Assembly (NCBI RefSeq): GCF_041737375.1
Contig: NZ_JBGSRV010000018.1
Coordinates: forward strand, 186,001 to 250,000
DNA length: 64,000 bases
Source of the DNA: Vampirovibrio sp041737375
Lineage (GTDB): Bacteria; Cyanobacteriota; Vampirovibrionia; Vampirovibrionales; Vampirovibrionaceae
Direction: 5' to 3'
Shown: positions 17,095 to 26,007 of the stretch, piece by piece
How positions within the stretch are numbered: position 1 is the first letter of the stretch
Layout: the number at the start of each line of letters is the position of its first letter
Position numbers and translations under genes: made by a program
Notes under the pieces: model-generated
The model's input: the letters and a program-made list of their open reading frames with translations, nothing else
What the model was told of the DNA's origin: nothing
Databases searched by the model: none

Positions 17095-18177
17095 CTAAGC
17101 TTCAAACAACTGGGCCAGAGACTTCAGATAGTCAGGGCGGGCAATGCCTTTTTCGGTGATGATGCCCGAAATATATTTGGCGGGGGTCACATCAAAGGCA
17201 GGATTGTAAAACTGAACGCCTTGGGCGCAAATCAATTCCCCGTTCATGGTGGAAATTTCAGTGGCATCCCGCTCTTCAATGGGAATTTCATCGCCAGAGC
17301 GCATACTGCGATCAATGGTGGACAGCGGGGCGGCCACGTAAAAGGGAACCCCGTGGGCATGGGCGATCAAGGCCAGGTTATAGGTACCAATTTTATTCGC
17401 GGTATCGCCATTGGCTGTAATGCGATCGGCGCCCACCACCACCATATCAATTTTCCCGGCTCGCATTAAGCTGCCAGACATATTATCAGAAATCAAGGTG
17501 ACCGGAATACCGTCTTCCAGCAATTCCCAAGTGGTTAGCCGTGCGCCTTGCAAGCGGGGACGTGTTTCATCGGCGTAAACCCGAATGCTGGCATCGTTGG
17601 CAAACGCGGAACGAATGACCCCCAAAGCGGTTCCATAGCCCCCGGTCGCCAAAGCCCCGGCATTGCAATGGGTAATAATACCAGCGCCTTGCGGTACCAA
17701 GGCAGCCCCAAAATCACCCATACGATGACAAGCGTCCCAATCTTCCTGATGAATCTGGCGGGCCTTCTCAGTCAGCAAATCCAGCAGCTGCGCCGCCGAT
17801 TCCACCGGCTCCCCCAGAATTTTTTTCATCTCATCCAAAGCCCAAAACAGATTCACCGCCGTAGGCCGAGTTTGAGACAAGGCCTCCACGTCAGCCAGCA
17901 CTGTTTTTCTAAAATCCTCCAGACACAAATCGGAGGCAAAGGCTTCACGAGCGCTAAGCACGGTACCGTAAGCGCCTGCGATGCCAATGGCCGGAGCGCC
18001 TCTGACCAGCATGGTGACAATGGCGTTGGCCATTTCCCCAGCGGTGCGAATGGTTAAATAGCGCACCTCGTTTGGCAAAGCAACCTGATCCAACAGTTTG
18101 ACCCCATCGGCATGCAGGGTTAAAGCCTGAACTTTGGAGCTAAAGCCTTTCAGAATGGGAGGCGTTACGGTGTCCAC
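17095..18177 (-). CDS. mtnA: S-methyl-5-thioribose-1-phosphate isomerase
   Basis: Converts methylthioribose-1-phosphate to methylthioribulose-1-phosphate in the methionine salvage pathway, which recycles the methylthioadenosine released by polyamine synthesis. 360 residues of the eIF2B-related fold with RGAPAIGIAGAYG, THCNAGALATGGYGTALG (catalytic Cys) and GADRITANGD (catalytic Asp). The start is GTG at 18177, 18 bases after ftsZ on the same strand, so it is probably expressed from the ftsZ transcript. No other salvage gene is in the window. Confidence 0.94.
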   Translation of the reverse strand: MDTVTPPILKGFSSKVQALTLHADGVKLLDQVALPNEVRYLTIRTAGEMANAIVTMLVRGAPAIGIAGAYGTVLSAREAFASDLCLEDFRKTVLADVEALSQTRPTAVNLFWALDEMKKILGEPVESAAQLLDLLTEKARQIHQEDWDACHRMGDFGAALVPQGAGIITHCNAGALATGGYGTALGVIRSAFANDASIRVYADETRPRLQGARLTTWELLEDGIPVTLISDNMSGSLMRAGKIDMVVVGADRITANGDTANKIGTYNLALIAHAHGVPFYVAAPLSTIDRSMRSGDEIPIEERDATEISTMNGELICAQGVQFYNPAFDVTPAKYISGIITEKGIARPDYLKSLAQLFEA

Positions 18178-18195
18178 GTTATCAGCCCTGTCTTC

Positions 18196-19473
18196 CTACT
18201 TCTTAGGACGCAGGAAGTCTGGTAAATCCAGCAAGCGACGAGCCGCTTCGGTCATGGAATTACTAGAGCGGGGTGCGGGGGCTTTCCAACCGGGCGTTTC
18301 TTCCAGCTTGGGTGGCAACATGGAACCCGGAACCTGAGCGCCAGGCACTGTGGACGTCATTGGCTTCATCCCCGAGGGTTGACCGGGGCTGGACACCATG
18401 GGACGTCCCAGGCTTTCCAACGGGTTTTTAATGGCATTATCGCTGAACTGCGGCCCAAGCTGGTGTGCTTTCAACTCAAAACCGGTGGCAATCACCGTAA
18501 TTTGAATTTCGCCCTGAATGCGCTCATCAATCACGGAGCCAAAAATAATGTTGGCATCTTTATCAACCGATTGATAAATAATCTCAGCCGCTTCGTTGAC
18601 TTCGTGCAAGGTCATGTCCGGTCCGCCGGTCACGTTGAAGATAACGCCACTGGCCCCTTCAATAGAAGTTTCCAGCAAGGGGGAATTAACAGCCATGCGG
18701 GCGGCTTCCAGAGCGCGACCTTCGCCAGACCCTTTGCCAATACCCATAATGGCGGAACCCGACAGGCTCATAATGGCTTTTACATCAGCAAAGTCCACGT
18801 TAATCAAGCCGGGTACGGTAATGATATCGGAGATACCCTGAACGCCTCGCAGCAGAACTTCATCGGCAATGCGGAACGCTTCCTGCATGGAGGTACGACG
18901 CTCGACCACTTCCAGCAACTTGTCGTTGGGAATGACAATCAGAGTGTCTACATTTTCACGAAGGCTTTCCAGGCCTTGAATGGCTTGCTGTTGACGACGA
19001 CGGCCTTCAAACGTAAATGGCCGGGTGACCACAGCCACGGTTAAAGCGCCGATTTCACGGGCAATGCCAGCCACCACAGCGGCGGCTCCGGTGCCAGTAC
19101 CACCGCCCATACCGGCGGTAATAAACACCATATCGGCGCCTTCCATAGCGGAAATAATGTCATCACGGCTTTCTTCAGCCGCTTTCATCCCAATGGCGGG
19201 GTTACCACCGGCACCCAAACCACGGGTAATTTTCTGGCCCAACTGCAAACGCTTATCGGTGCCAGCCATTTCCACCACTTGGGCATCGGTGTTCATCACC
19301 CAGAACTCAACACCGCTCATCCCGCTCTGAATCATGCGGTTCACGGCATTGCTACCGCCACCGCCAACCCCAATCACCTTAATGCTGGCCTTCAGCCGGG
19401 GCGGGGGATTATGAGCCGAGAACAGGGAAGGCTCCCCTTGATGATGATGATGACCGTGATCCATAAATTCCAT
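18196..19473 (-). CDS. ftsZ: cell-division protein FtsZ
   Basis: Tubulin-like GTPase that forms the division ring. It has GVGGGGSNAVNRM, the GTP signature GGGTGTGAA and the T7-loop region NVDFADVKAIM. It ends in LLDLPDFLRPKK, a typical FtsZ C-terminal peptide that binds partners. Of 425 residues, the first ~30 include the odd cluster DHGHHHHQGE. I chose the ATG at 19473 because AGGGGA sits seven bases upstream; the open frame extends further but without support. It lies outside any division/cell-wall cluster and is followed closely by mtnA. Confidence 0.96.
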   Translation of the reverse strand: MEFMDHGHHHHQGEPSLFSAHNPPPRLKASIKVIGVGGGGSNAVNRMIQSGMSGVEFWVMNTDAQVVEMAGTDKRLQLGQKITRGLGAGGNPAIGMKAAEESRDDIISAMEGADMVFITAGMGGGTGTGAAAVVAGIAREIGALTVAVVTRPFTFEGRRRQQQAIQGLESLRENVDTLIVIPNDKLLEVVERRTSMQEAFRIADEVLLRGVQGISDIITVPGLINVDFADVKAIMSLSGSAIMGIGKGSGEGRALEAARMAVNSPLLETSIEGASGVIFNVTGGPDMTLHEVNEAAEIIYQSVDKDANIIFGSVIDERIQGEIQITVIATGFELKAHQLGPQFSDNAIKNPLESLGRPMVSSPGQPSGMKPMTSTVPGAQVPGSMLPPKLEETPGWKAPAPRSSNSMTEAARRLLDLPDFLRPKK

Positions 19474-19936
19474 AAGCCTGTCCCCTAAAAGTAAAATACT
19501 AAAAAAATCTAACTCGGTTGCAAAGCCGCCGTTGCGCACTTTTCTGATGATCAGTTTCGGGCGAGGGGGGCGAGCAATATGCAAGACCGCGCAAATCTGC
19601 TGTAACTATTATTTCTGAACCTGCCACATTTGGAAAGAAAGTTTGAGAAATGTAAGCAAGTTTCCGGTTTTGGAGCGCATCAACCATGAGGTCATCATGA
19701 ACGCATTGCGCTTCGAACCACCCGAGCACACGCTCCTGCCAGCGGGGTCTTATTATATACGCTCCATGCCCGATTGGATAGTAAAGTTTCCCCGCCAAAA
19801 ACCAAACCTGAAATGAAGAATAAGCGGGTTCCGCCAAACAGGGGAGATCCCGAAGGGCAAGCACTCAAATCGCTCATTCAGCGATAAACTATTAGTTAAG
19901 GTTCAAGGATTGTTCGATTCAAAACAAAGGTTTCCC
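19474..19936. other. intergenic region between divergent ftsZ and the HDOD gene
   Basis: About 460 bases. A perfect minus-strand TATAAT lies at 19752-19757 and may belong to an ftsZ promoter with a long leader of about 270 bases, but no good -35 box stands at the right distance. A 121-codon open frame on the minus strand here looks like chance. Nothing else is recognised. Confidence 0.3.
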
Positions 19937-20827
19937 ATGCCTAAAGTAACCCTGCAGGAAATTATCAGCAAGGTCGATCAGCTGCCCCAGCTGCCACAAG
20001 TGGCCCTGAGAGTCAGCCGGATGATGGAAGAAAGCAATTCCAACGCCGAAAAACTATCCGATGTCATTCGCCTTGATCCCAGCTTTACCAGCCAGGTTTT
20101 AAGACTTTGCAATTCCGCGGCTTACGGCTTTTCCCGACGCATTTCCACCGTAAAAGAGGCGGTGGCCATTCTGGGTCATTCCACCTTAAAGAGCATGGTC
20201 TACACCATTATTGCCAAAGTGGCCCTGGATCGCCCGGTACCCGGATACTCTCTCTCTGAAGGCGATTTATGGTACAACTCACTCACTTGTGCGGTATACG
20301 CCAAGCATATTGGCCAAAAGGAACGCCTTCCCGATCCTGAGCTGGCCTTTACCGGCGGCCTACTGAGAGATATCGGCAAAATTGTGCTGGGTGATTTTGT
20401 GGGGGCCAACTACGCCGAAATTGAAGCCCTGACCGTGAAAGAAAAAATTGATTTTCTGGATGCCGAAGAACGGGTGATTGGCTTTAACCATAGTATTGTA
20501 GGCACCCGAGTGGCCGAAAAATGGAACTTGCCACCGGTTCTGGTCAATGTAATACGGCATCATCACAAACCCAGTAAACTACCACCCACCATTCCGCCGG
20601 TGGAATCCAAAATGATTAGCATTGTGCATTTGGCCGATGGCTTAACCCGCATGATTGGTCAGGGTGCTGGCAACGATGGGCTGATGTACTGTCTGGACAC
20701 AGACGCGTTGACCCGAGCAGGCATTAACGTACAGGGCGACTATCTGGAACGTTTGTTGGGCGAGCTGGTGGATCTCAATCCCATCATCAAAGATCTGGCC
20801 GATTCGATGAGCGGAAAGGAAGATTAG
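19937..20827 (+). CDS. HDOD-domain signalling protein
   Basis: 296 residues. The N-terminal two thirds is an HDOD domain: LPQLPQVALRVSRMM at the start, IRLDPSFTSQVLRLCNSAAYG, and later GGLLRDIGKIVLG, where the HD metal pair of true phosphodiesterases is replaced, as is usual for HDOD. HDOD proteins are signalling adaptors in motility and cell-cycle control with no known catalysis. I chose the ATG at 19937, after AAAGG, over a TTG nine codons upstream. The CheD-like gene starts four bases after its stop, and the FliO-like gene follows, which suggests a motility role. Confidence 0.85.
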   Translation: MPKVTLQEIISKVDQLPQLPQVALRVSRMMEESNSNAEKLSDVIRLDPSFTSQVLRLCNSAAYGFSRRISTVKEAVAILGHSTLKSMVYTIIAKVALDRPVPGYSLSEGDLWYNSLTCAVYAKHIGQKERLPDPELAFTGGLLRDIGKIVLGDFVGANYAEIEALTVKEKIDFLDAEERVIGFNHSIVGTRVAEKWNLPPVLVNVIRHHHKPSKLPPTIPPVESKMISIVHLADGLTRMIGQGAGNDGLMYCLDTDALTRAGINVQGDYLERLLGELVDLNPIIKDLADSMSGKED

Positions 20828-20831
20828 CCAG

Positions 20832-21335
20832 ATGTCGATGCAACGCACCGAACAAGTTGAGCTGGGCGAAATTAAAGTCAGCGATCAGAAAACCATGATG
20901 TTTGTGTTGCCCAACATTGGCACAGGCATTGCGGTTACTATTTTTGACCTGCAAAATAAAGTGGGCGGAGTGGCCCATATTGTGCTGCCAGAAAGTTCAC
21001 TGGGAACCCCCGGCAATGATTTACTGCCCGGCAAATACGCCAATTTGGCGGTGCCTAAACTGCTGGCCGATTTTGCTGAACTGGGCGGACAAAAGGAAAA
21101 TAGCGTGGTTCGCCTGGTAGGCGGCGCCCAACTGTTTAATTTTGGCGGCGGCGGGGGCAATATCCTCAATATTGGCGCCCGAAACGCCACAGCCATCCGG
21201 GCGGCCATGTCCAAGCAGGGTTTGGCCATTGGAAAAGCGGATACCGGCGGCAACAAAGGAAAATCCTTGCGCTTTGTGCTGGCCACCGGCCAAATGTTTG
21301 TACGCCTGATCGGCGGCGACGAGTACCTGGTTTAA
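20832..21335 (+). CDS. CheD-like protein lacking the catalytic cysteine
   Basis: 167 residues. The layout matches CheD, the chemoreceptor glutamine deamidase: GEIKVS, then NIGTGIAVTIFD where CheD has LGSCVAV, then GGVAHIVLPES with the catalytic histidine, LLADFAELGG, VRLVGGAQLF, NIGARNATAIRAAMSKQG and a C-terminal GGNKGKSLRFVLATG. The nucleophile Cys is Gly (codons ACA GGC ATT), and the whole protein contains no cysteine at all. It therefore probably cannot deamidate or demethylate receptors. It may have kept a binding role, such as with CheC-like partners. Co-transcribed with the HDOD gene upstream. Confidence 0.78.
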   Translation: MSMQRTEQVELGEIKVSDQKTMMFVLPNIGTGIAVTIFDLQNKVGGVAHIVLPESSLGTPGNDLLPGKYANLAVPKLLADFAELGGQKENSVVRLVGGAQLFNFGGGGGNILNIGARNATAIRAAMSKQGLAIGKADTGGNKGKSLRFVLATGQMFVRLIGGDEYLV

Positions 21336-21359
21336 AAAACAATTAATCAACCCGAAAAC

Positions 21360-21368
21360 TGTTATACT
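21360..21368 (+). promoter_or_regulatory. extended -10 promoter before the FliO-like gene
   Basis: TGT directly before TATACT (21363-21368) makes an extended -10 element. There is no good -35. The leader of about 65 bases contains a GC-rich hairpin around 21400-21424. Confidence 0.4.
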
Positions 21369-21438
21369 TAAAACTGGTGAGTTGTGTGGGATTCAACGCC
21401 CCAAGCCGCATGCGGGCTGGGGCAAGTGAAAGTTTAAA

Positions 21439-23202
21439 ATGGGAGTGAGTGTTGTCATGGAAAACCGTATTGCAAGTACCACTTTGAGCGTGGCCAAAAC
21501 CAGCGCCCCTTGGGCAGCCCTTTATCTGGCCGCTTCGTTGGGGTTACTGTTAGGAGCCTTCAATAGCGGCTTTGCGGAACCAGGCAACCTGTCTTTTGTA
21601 ATCGAGGAAATCGCCACCCAGCCGGAAACCATTAACCCATCCACCGCCCCACTCAACGTGGAGCAAACCGCCCCCCTTCCCGCATCGACCATTGCTGGAA
21701 CCCAATCCGCCGTGCTGACCGTAAGCCGGGAAATCCACACCACAGCGCCCATTATGAACTCAGCGCCCAAAGGGGTCAGTAGCCAAAAATCACCGGGCAA
21801 CACCGGCGCTTACCAGCGAATTGTACCCACCAAGCCCGAATCCAGATACTATTTACAACTGCCAGAGCCGAAGACCGCCCTTCAGCCATCCGCAAGCAGT
21901 TTGACAGATAACATGCCAACCACGGCCACCAGCGTTCCGGTAGCGCCTGTTTCCCCCCAACTGCTATCTGTTCCCACAGAAGAGGCTGAAACGGGCACCA
22001 GCCCCAGGGCATTGCCCGATCCTGAAAACCAGCCCTTAAACCTGAATACCGAACAGGCAACCGTTTCCGGGGCCGCCACCAATGCGCTGATTCGGGTGAC
22101 GCTGGGCTTAATGGTAGTACTGGGATTGTTACTGCTGTTTGCCAAACGGGTACTGCCCCGCTTAATGGCTCGCCATCCAGAATTTTTTGAACGCTTGAAG
22201 CAAAAGAACGCCCCTGCCAATGCGCTTACCCCCGATACGTCCGTCAGTTATTCAGCCCCGTTGGATATTCCACAAAGCGTACTGGCAAAACAGACCTCGA
22301 AAAAAGAGTCGCTGAAACAAAACTGGTTGGGGCGTTGGAAGCAACCCCAATTAGCAACCGCAAAAGCGCCGGGTTCAGCACTGGAATCCCTTGAAATTCA
22401 AGGCAAACAGTTCAACCTGCTTAGCTCCACCGCATTGGGTAAGGATAAAGAGTTGCATTTGGTAGGAATTATGGGGCGGCAACTGGTGGTAGCTACCACG
22501 CCTTATACGGTCAGCCTGATTCAGGACCTGACCGAAACGCCACAAGCAGAAACCCGGCCCATCCCCAATAACCTGAACATAGAAATGGCTGAAGCAGACA
22601 GCGCCGCAGCGGAGGCATTGGGCAGCCAGCTACAGTTGCTAGGGCCAAATGGCGTTGAATGTTTAACCACCGACGAAACCACCGCTACCGAGCCAATCCC
22701 TTTGGAGCCGGAGCCAATTGAAGCCACCCATGTTGATGAGGCTGACCACACTTTCTCTCCAGAAGTCACTTCAGAGCTGACCTCAGAACTTATTTCAGAA
22801 TCAACTTCAGAATTGACGACAGAAATAACATCAGAATTAACACATGAGCCGGAAGCGGTGATTATCGCTCAGGATTTGGACGATCAACCGCCACCAGCAT
22901 CCAAAGCCGAATTTATTCGGGCCAAAAGCAACCCTTATAACAGCGTTCCCCGATTTTCCGAATTGCGCTACCTGACCATCGAAACCACCGAAGTGACGCC
23001 CATGCCCGCCGAGGAAGAAGTGCCGTTGCCGGAAACCGTCCAGGCCCTCATTGCGGAAGCCTTGCAGCAAGCCCAGGCCCAGCGTAGCGAAATCGAGCCT
23101 TCAACCGAGTCCCCCCAGCCACCCAAAACCTCCCCAGCGCTAAGGCCAGAGCTGGAAAGCATTGTGGTACTGGCTGACTACGATGACGTTTACGGGTATT
23201 AA
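21439..23202 (+). CDS. large FliO-like membrane protein
   Basis: 587 residues. A hydrophobic segment at about 28-48 looks like a signal or anchor. A long Pro/Thr/Ser-rich region follows, then a membrane helix at about 217-236 (VTLGLMVVLGLLLLFAKRV) and a block ILLSSTALGKDKELHLVGIMGRQLVVATTP-like in pattern (about 325-365) that matches the FliO domain of flagellar export proteins. The remaining C-terminus is acidic, with a run of TSEL repeats near residues 440-475. FliO helps assemble the FliP pore of the flagellar export gate. Typical FliO is far shorter, so the large additions are unusual. Two possible starts (21439, 21457). No other flagellar export gene is present. Confidence 0.62.
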   Translation: MGVSVVMENRIASTTLSVAKTSAPWAALYLAASLGLLLGAFNSGFAEPGNLSFVIEEIATQPETINPSTAPLNVEQTAPLPASTIAGTQSAVLTVSREIHTTAPIMNSAPKGVSSQKSPGNTGAYQRIVPTKPESRYYLQLPEPKTALQPSASSLTDNMPTTATSVPVAPVSPQLLSVPTEEAETGTSPRALPDPENQPLNLNTEQATVSGAATNALIRVTLGLMVVLGLLLLFAKRVLPRLMARHPEFFERLKQKNAPANALTPDTSVSYSAPLDIPQSVLAKQTSKKESLKQNWLGRWKQPQLATAKAPGSALESLEIQGKQFNLLSSTALGKDKELHLVGIMGRQLVVATTPYTVSLIQDLTETPQAETRPIPNNLNIEMAEADSAAAEALGSQLQLLGPNGVECLTTDETTATEPIPLEPEPIEATHVDEADHTFSPEVTSELTSELISESTSELTTEITSELTHEPEAVIIAQDLDDQPPPASKAEFIRAKSNPYNSVPRFSELRYLTIETTEVTPMPAEEEVPLPETVQALIAEALQQAQAQRSEIEPSTESPQPPKTSPALRPELESIVVLADYDDVYGY

Positions 23203-23230
23203 ACCCGCCCTGTATCAATTTCACCCCATT

Positions 23231-23271
23231 AAAAAGGGCGTCCCATGTTAACCATGAGGATGCCCTTTTTT
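23231..23271 (+). terminator. intrinsic terminator after the FliO-like gene
   Basis: AAAAAGGGCGTCC and GGATGCCCTTTTTT form a 13-bp stem with one G-U pair, ending in a T-run. Confidence 0.85.
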
Positions 23272-23316
23272 GGCTGGGCTGGCCAGAACTTTCTCGTGCA
23301 AAACGCAAGCCCGTAT

Positions 23317-23322
23317 TAGAAT
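23317..23322 (+). promoter_or_regulatory. -10 element giving a possibly leaderless radA transcript
   Basis: TAGAAT ends seven bases before the radA ATG at 23329, so RNA would start at the ATG. No ribosome site precedes the ATG, which fits. The -35 is weak. Confidence 0.35.
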
Positions 23323-23328
23323 AGATAT

Positions 23329-24864
23329 ATGGCCAAGAACAAAACAACTTACCTGTGCACCGAATGCGGCTATTCCGCCCCTTCCTATCTGGGGCGCTGT
23401 CCCGAGTGCCAAAGCTGGAACTCCTTCAGCGAGCAGGTCAGCGTCAAGCCCAAAACGGATACGTTACGAACCCGTGGCCTGACCAGCGCCTCGGAAGGCA
23501 ACGCCGAAAGCCGCATTATTCGGCTATCAGATGTGGCCATGGACAACGCCGCGCAGTACAGTTCAGGCTTCCCGGAGCTGGATCGGGTTTTGGGCGGGGG
23601 CATTATGCCCGGTGGATACATTCTGGTAGGCGGCGATCCGGGTATTGGAAAATCCACGCTGATGCTGCAAATGGCCGCCAAAGTGGGCCAGCAGGGAAAG
23701 TTTGTACTGTACGTGGCCGGGGAAGAGTCCCCCTATCAAATTAAAATGCGGGCCGAACGACTGGCGTTGGCCGCCGATCAGATTTCCGTACTGCCGGTCA
23801 CCAACATTCAGCAGGTGTTGGAATCCATTCGATCCGCTCAGCCCGACCTGGTGGTGATTGATAGTATTCAGGCCATGTACTGCGCCGATGTCAGCGGTAC
23901 CCCCGGCAGTGTGAGCCAGATTAAAGAGTGCGCCGCCATTTTGATGGAAGCGGCCAAAACCCTCAATATCCCCATTTTCCTCATTGGGCATGTGACCAAG
24001 GAAGGGGTGGTTTCCGGCCCCAAGCTACTCGAGCATACCGTGGACGCCGTGCTTTACTTTGAGGGCGATAAATACCAGAATTTGCGAATTTTACGCACCG
24101 TTAAAAACCGCTTTGGCAGCACCCAGGAAATCGGGGTGTTTGAAATGGCCGAAATGGGCCTGCGAGAAATCGCCAACCCCAGCGAACTGTTTTTGTCTCA
24201 AAGCATGCTGGGCAGCGCCGGTAATCATCCCGGCAGCGTGGTGGCGGCCACCATTGAAGGCAGTCGTCCCATTCTGGTGGAAATTCAGGCGCTGGTGGGA
24301 CAATCCACTTACCCTTCTCCCCGTCGGGTTGGCAATGGTATTGACGCCAACCGGCTGCACCAGATTATCGCTGTGCTGGAGCGCCGCTTGGGGCTGGATT
24401 TCTCCAGACAGGATGTTTACGTTAACGTGGTGGGCGGCTTACGCATTGATGAACCCGCCGCCGATTTGGCCGTGGCGGTGGCCATTATCAGCAGCGCCCG
24501 CAACTTATCGGTCATCACCGGCACCGTGGTTACCGGGGAAATTGGACTGACTGGCGAAATCCGCCCGGTGCGCCAATGCCAGAACCGCTTGCAGGAAGTG
24601 GCCCGCATCGGGTTTCAACGCATGCTGATTCCTCGCATGGAATTACCGCCCAATGGCATTCCAGAAAAACTCCAACTGCTCCAGGTGGCCACCATCGGAG
24701 ATACCATCAAAGCCTGCTTCTCGCCCCGCAGACCGGGCCATACAGAGTCTGAACACCGAGGCCCGGATCTCACCCGGCATGCCCCGATTCCTTTTAATGA
24801 AGTGCCTGAAGCGTTTGCCACCCATGAATTTTCCGCTGAAGAGTTTACCGAGGACTTTGCCTGA
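23329..24864 (+). CDS. radA: DNA repair protein RadA
   Basis: Branch-migration ATPase in homologous recombination. 511 residues: a four-cysteine zinc finger (Cys 10, 13, 24, 27), a RecA-like ATPase with GGDPGIGKSTL, the RadA-specific KNRFG motif, and a C-terminal Lon-protease-like domain (PSPRRVGNGIDANRLHQI onward, with NVVGGLRIDEPAADLAVA). The last ~45 residues are a charged extra tail. Its stop codon shares a base with the start of the DUF1858 gene (TGATG), so the two are translationally coupled. Confidence 0.96.
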   Translation: MAKNKTTYLCTECGYSAPSYLGRCPECQSWNSFSEQVSVKPKTDTLRTRGLTSASEGNAESRIIRLSDVAMDNAAQYSSGFPELDRVLGGGIMPGGYILVGGDPGIGKSTLMLQMAAKVGQQGKFVLYVAGEESPYQIKMRAERLALAADQISVLPVTNIQQVLESIRSAQPDLVVIDSIQAMYCADVSGTPGSVSQIKECAAILMEAAKTLNIPIFLIGHVTKEGVVSGPKLLEHTVDAVLYFEGDKYQNLRILRTVKNRFGSTQEIGVFEMAEMGLREIANPSELFLSQSMLGSAGNHPGSVVAATIEGSRPILVEIQALVGQSTYPSPRRVGNGIDANRLHQIIAVLERRLGLDFSRQDVYVNVVGGLRIDEPAADLAVAVAIISSARNLSVITGTVVTGEIGLTGEIRPVRQCQNRLQEVARIGFQRMLIPRMELPPNGIPEKLQLLQVATIGDTIKACFSPRRPGHTESEHRGPDLTRHAPIPFNEVPEAFATHEFSAEEFTEDFA

Positions 24865-25076
24865 TGAGCCCTACCCCCCCCATTACCGAAACCATGAGCA
24901 TTCCTGAAATTGTAGAGAAATACCCGGCCACCCAAGCCGTATTTTCTCGCTATGGGCTGCATGTGGCGGGTTATAAGGCCCTGGCCCATGAGAATCTGTT
25001 TGCCACCAGCCGGGTGCATCAAATTGATTTGCAGGCCATTTTAAACGATTTGAATCAGCAAGCCACGGACCATTAA
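24864..25076 (+). CDS. DUF1858-like small protein without cysteines
   Basis: 70 residues. SIPEIVEKYPATQAVFSRYGLH and IDLQAILNDLNQ match the DUF1858 helical domain. In the usual family the middle reads HCxGC; here it is HVAGY, so the pair of cysteines thought to be redox-active is lost. There is no known reaction. It starts within the radA stop codon and is followed seven bases later by a glycosyltransferase. Confidence 0.75.
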   Translation: MSPTPPITETMSIPEIVEKYPATQAVFSRYGLHVAGYKALAHENLFATSRVHQIDLQAILNDLNQQATDH

Positions 25077-25083
25077 ACGCCCT

Positions 25084-26007
25084 GTGACCCTCCCGGTTTA
25101 TATCCTGCTTTTAAACTACCGGGGTGCCGATGATACACTGGCCTGTCTGGATTCCCTGAAACTGCTGGATTATCCCAACTACCGCATTGTGGTGGTGGAT
25201 AACGATTCTCCCGACAATTCGGTGGATCGCCTGAAAAGCAGACTGGCCAGCCAGCCCGGAAGCTTTCGGCTCATTGAGGCGCCTCGCAACGGCGGGTTCA
25301 GTTATGGCAACAATCTGGGCATTCAGGCCGTATTGGCGGAGGTGGGCGATCGGGCGCATGGGTATATCTGGCTGCTGAACAACGACACCACCGTGGAGCC
25401 GGACAGCTTAAGCGCTTTGGTAGAAGAAGCTCGCCGCACCGGCGGGGTGGCCGGATCGCTGATGCTATACCCCGATGGCAGCTACCAACAGGCTGGCACC
25501 CGCTTTAACCTGTGGACAGGCCGCACCCGAGGCTACCCGGAACAAGGCGTTAAGGACGGCATGCCGGTTGAAACCCTGACCGGGGCCAGTATGTTGATTC
25601 CCTTTCAGGCCTTTCGGGCGGCGGGCTTGCTGGATGAACGGTTTTTTCTGTACTTTGAAGACGGGGAAGCCTCTTTTCGCTTTGCCCAACATGGCTTTCG
25701 GCTAACCCTCAGCACAAAATCGATTGTTTACCATAAAGAAGGGGCCACCACCGGCAAAAAAAGCAGGCTCACCCAGTATTACTTTCACCGCAACCGGCTT
25801 CGGCTTTTATTTCAAAGGGCCAATGCCCTGCAAAAGTTAACCATTGCCCTGTACACCGCTTTCCGTCTGTTGCGATCCGTTGTAAAATCCGGGTTCAGCA
25901 ACAAGGCGGAGCGTCGGGTATCCACCCGCATTGAAGTAATGGCCCTGTATGACTTCTGGAAAGGGATCCACGGACCATGTCCCCACAACCTGGACAATCT
26001 GCAATGA
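25084..26007 (+). CDS. family 2 glycosyltransferase
   Basis: 307 residues with a GT-A fold: VYILLLNYRGADDTLACLDSL at the start, IVVVDNDSPDNSV, the WLLNNDTTV metal-binding region, GASMLIPFQAFRAAG and FFLYFEDGEASFR. This pattern resembles rhamnosyltransferase-type GT2 enzymes that add sugars to surface polysaccharide. The start is GTG at 25084. The next gene, a sugar nucleotidyltransferase, begins inside its stop codon (ATGA), so both probably serve the same glycan. Confidence 0.87.
   Translation: MTLPVYILLLNYRGADDTLACLDSLKLLDYPNYRIVVVDNDSPDNSVDRLKSRLASQPGSFRLIEAPRNGGFSYGNNLGIQAVLAEVGDRAHGYIWLLNNDTTVEPDSLSALVEEARRTGGVAGSLMLYPDGSYQQAGTRFNLWTGRTRGYPEQGVKDGMPVETLTGASMLIPFQAFRAAGLLDERFFLYFEDGEASFRFAQHGFRLTLSTKSIVYHKEGATTGKKSRLTQYYFHRNRLRLLFQRANALQKLTIALYTAFRLLRSVVKSGFSNKAERRVSTRIEVMALYDFWKGIHGPCPHNLDNLQ

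Noticed and set aside
19499..19864. 121-codon minus-strand frame upstream of ftsZ
   Set aside because: No family match, odd composition, no ribosome site, and it covers the likely ftsZ promoter; chance open frame.
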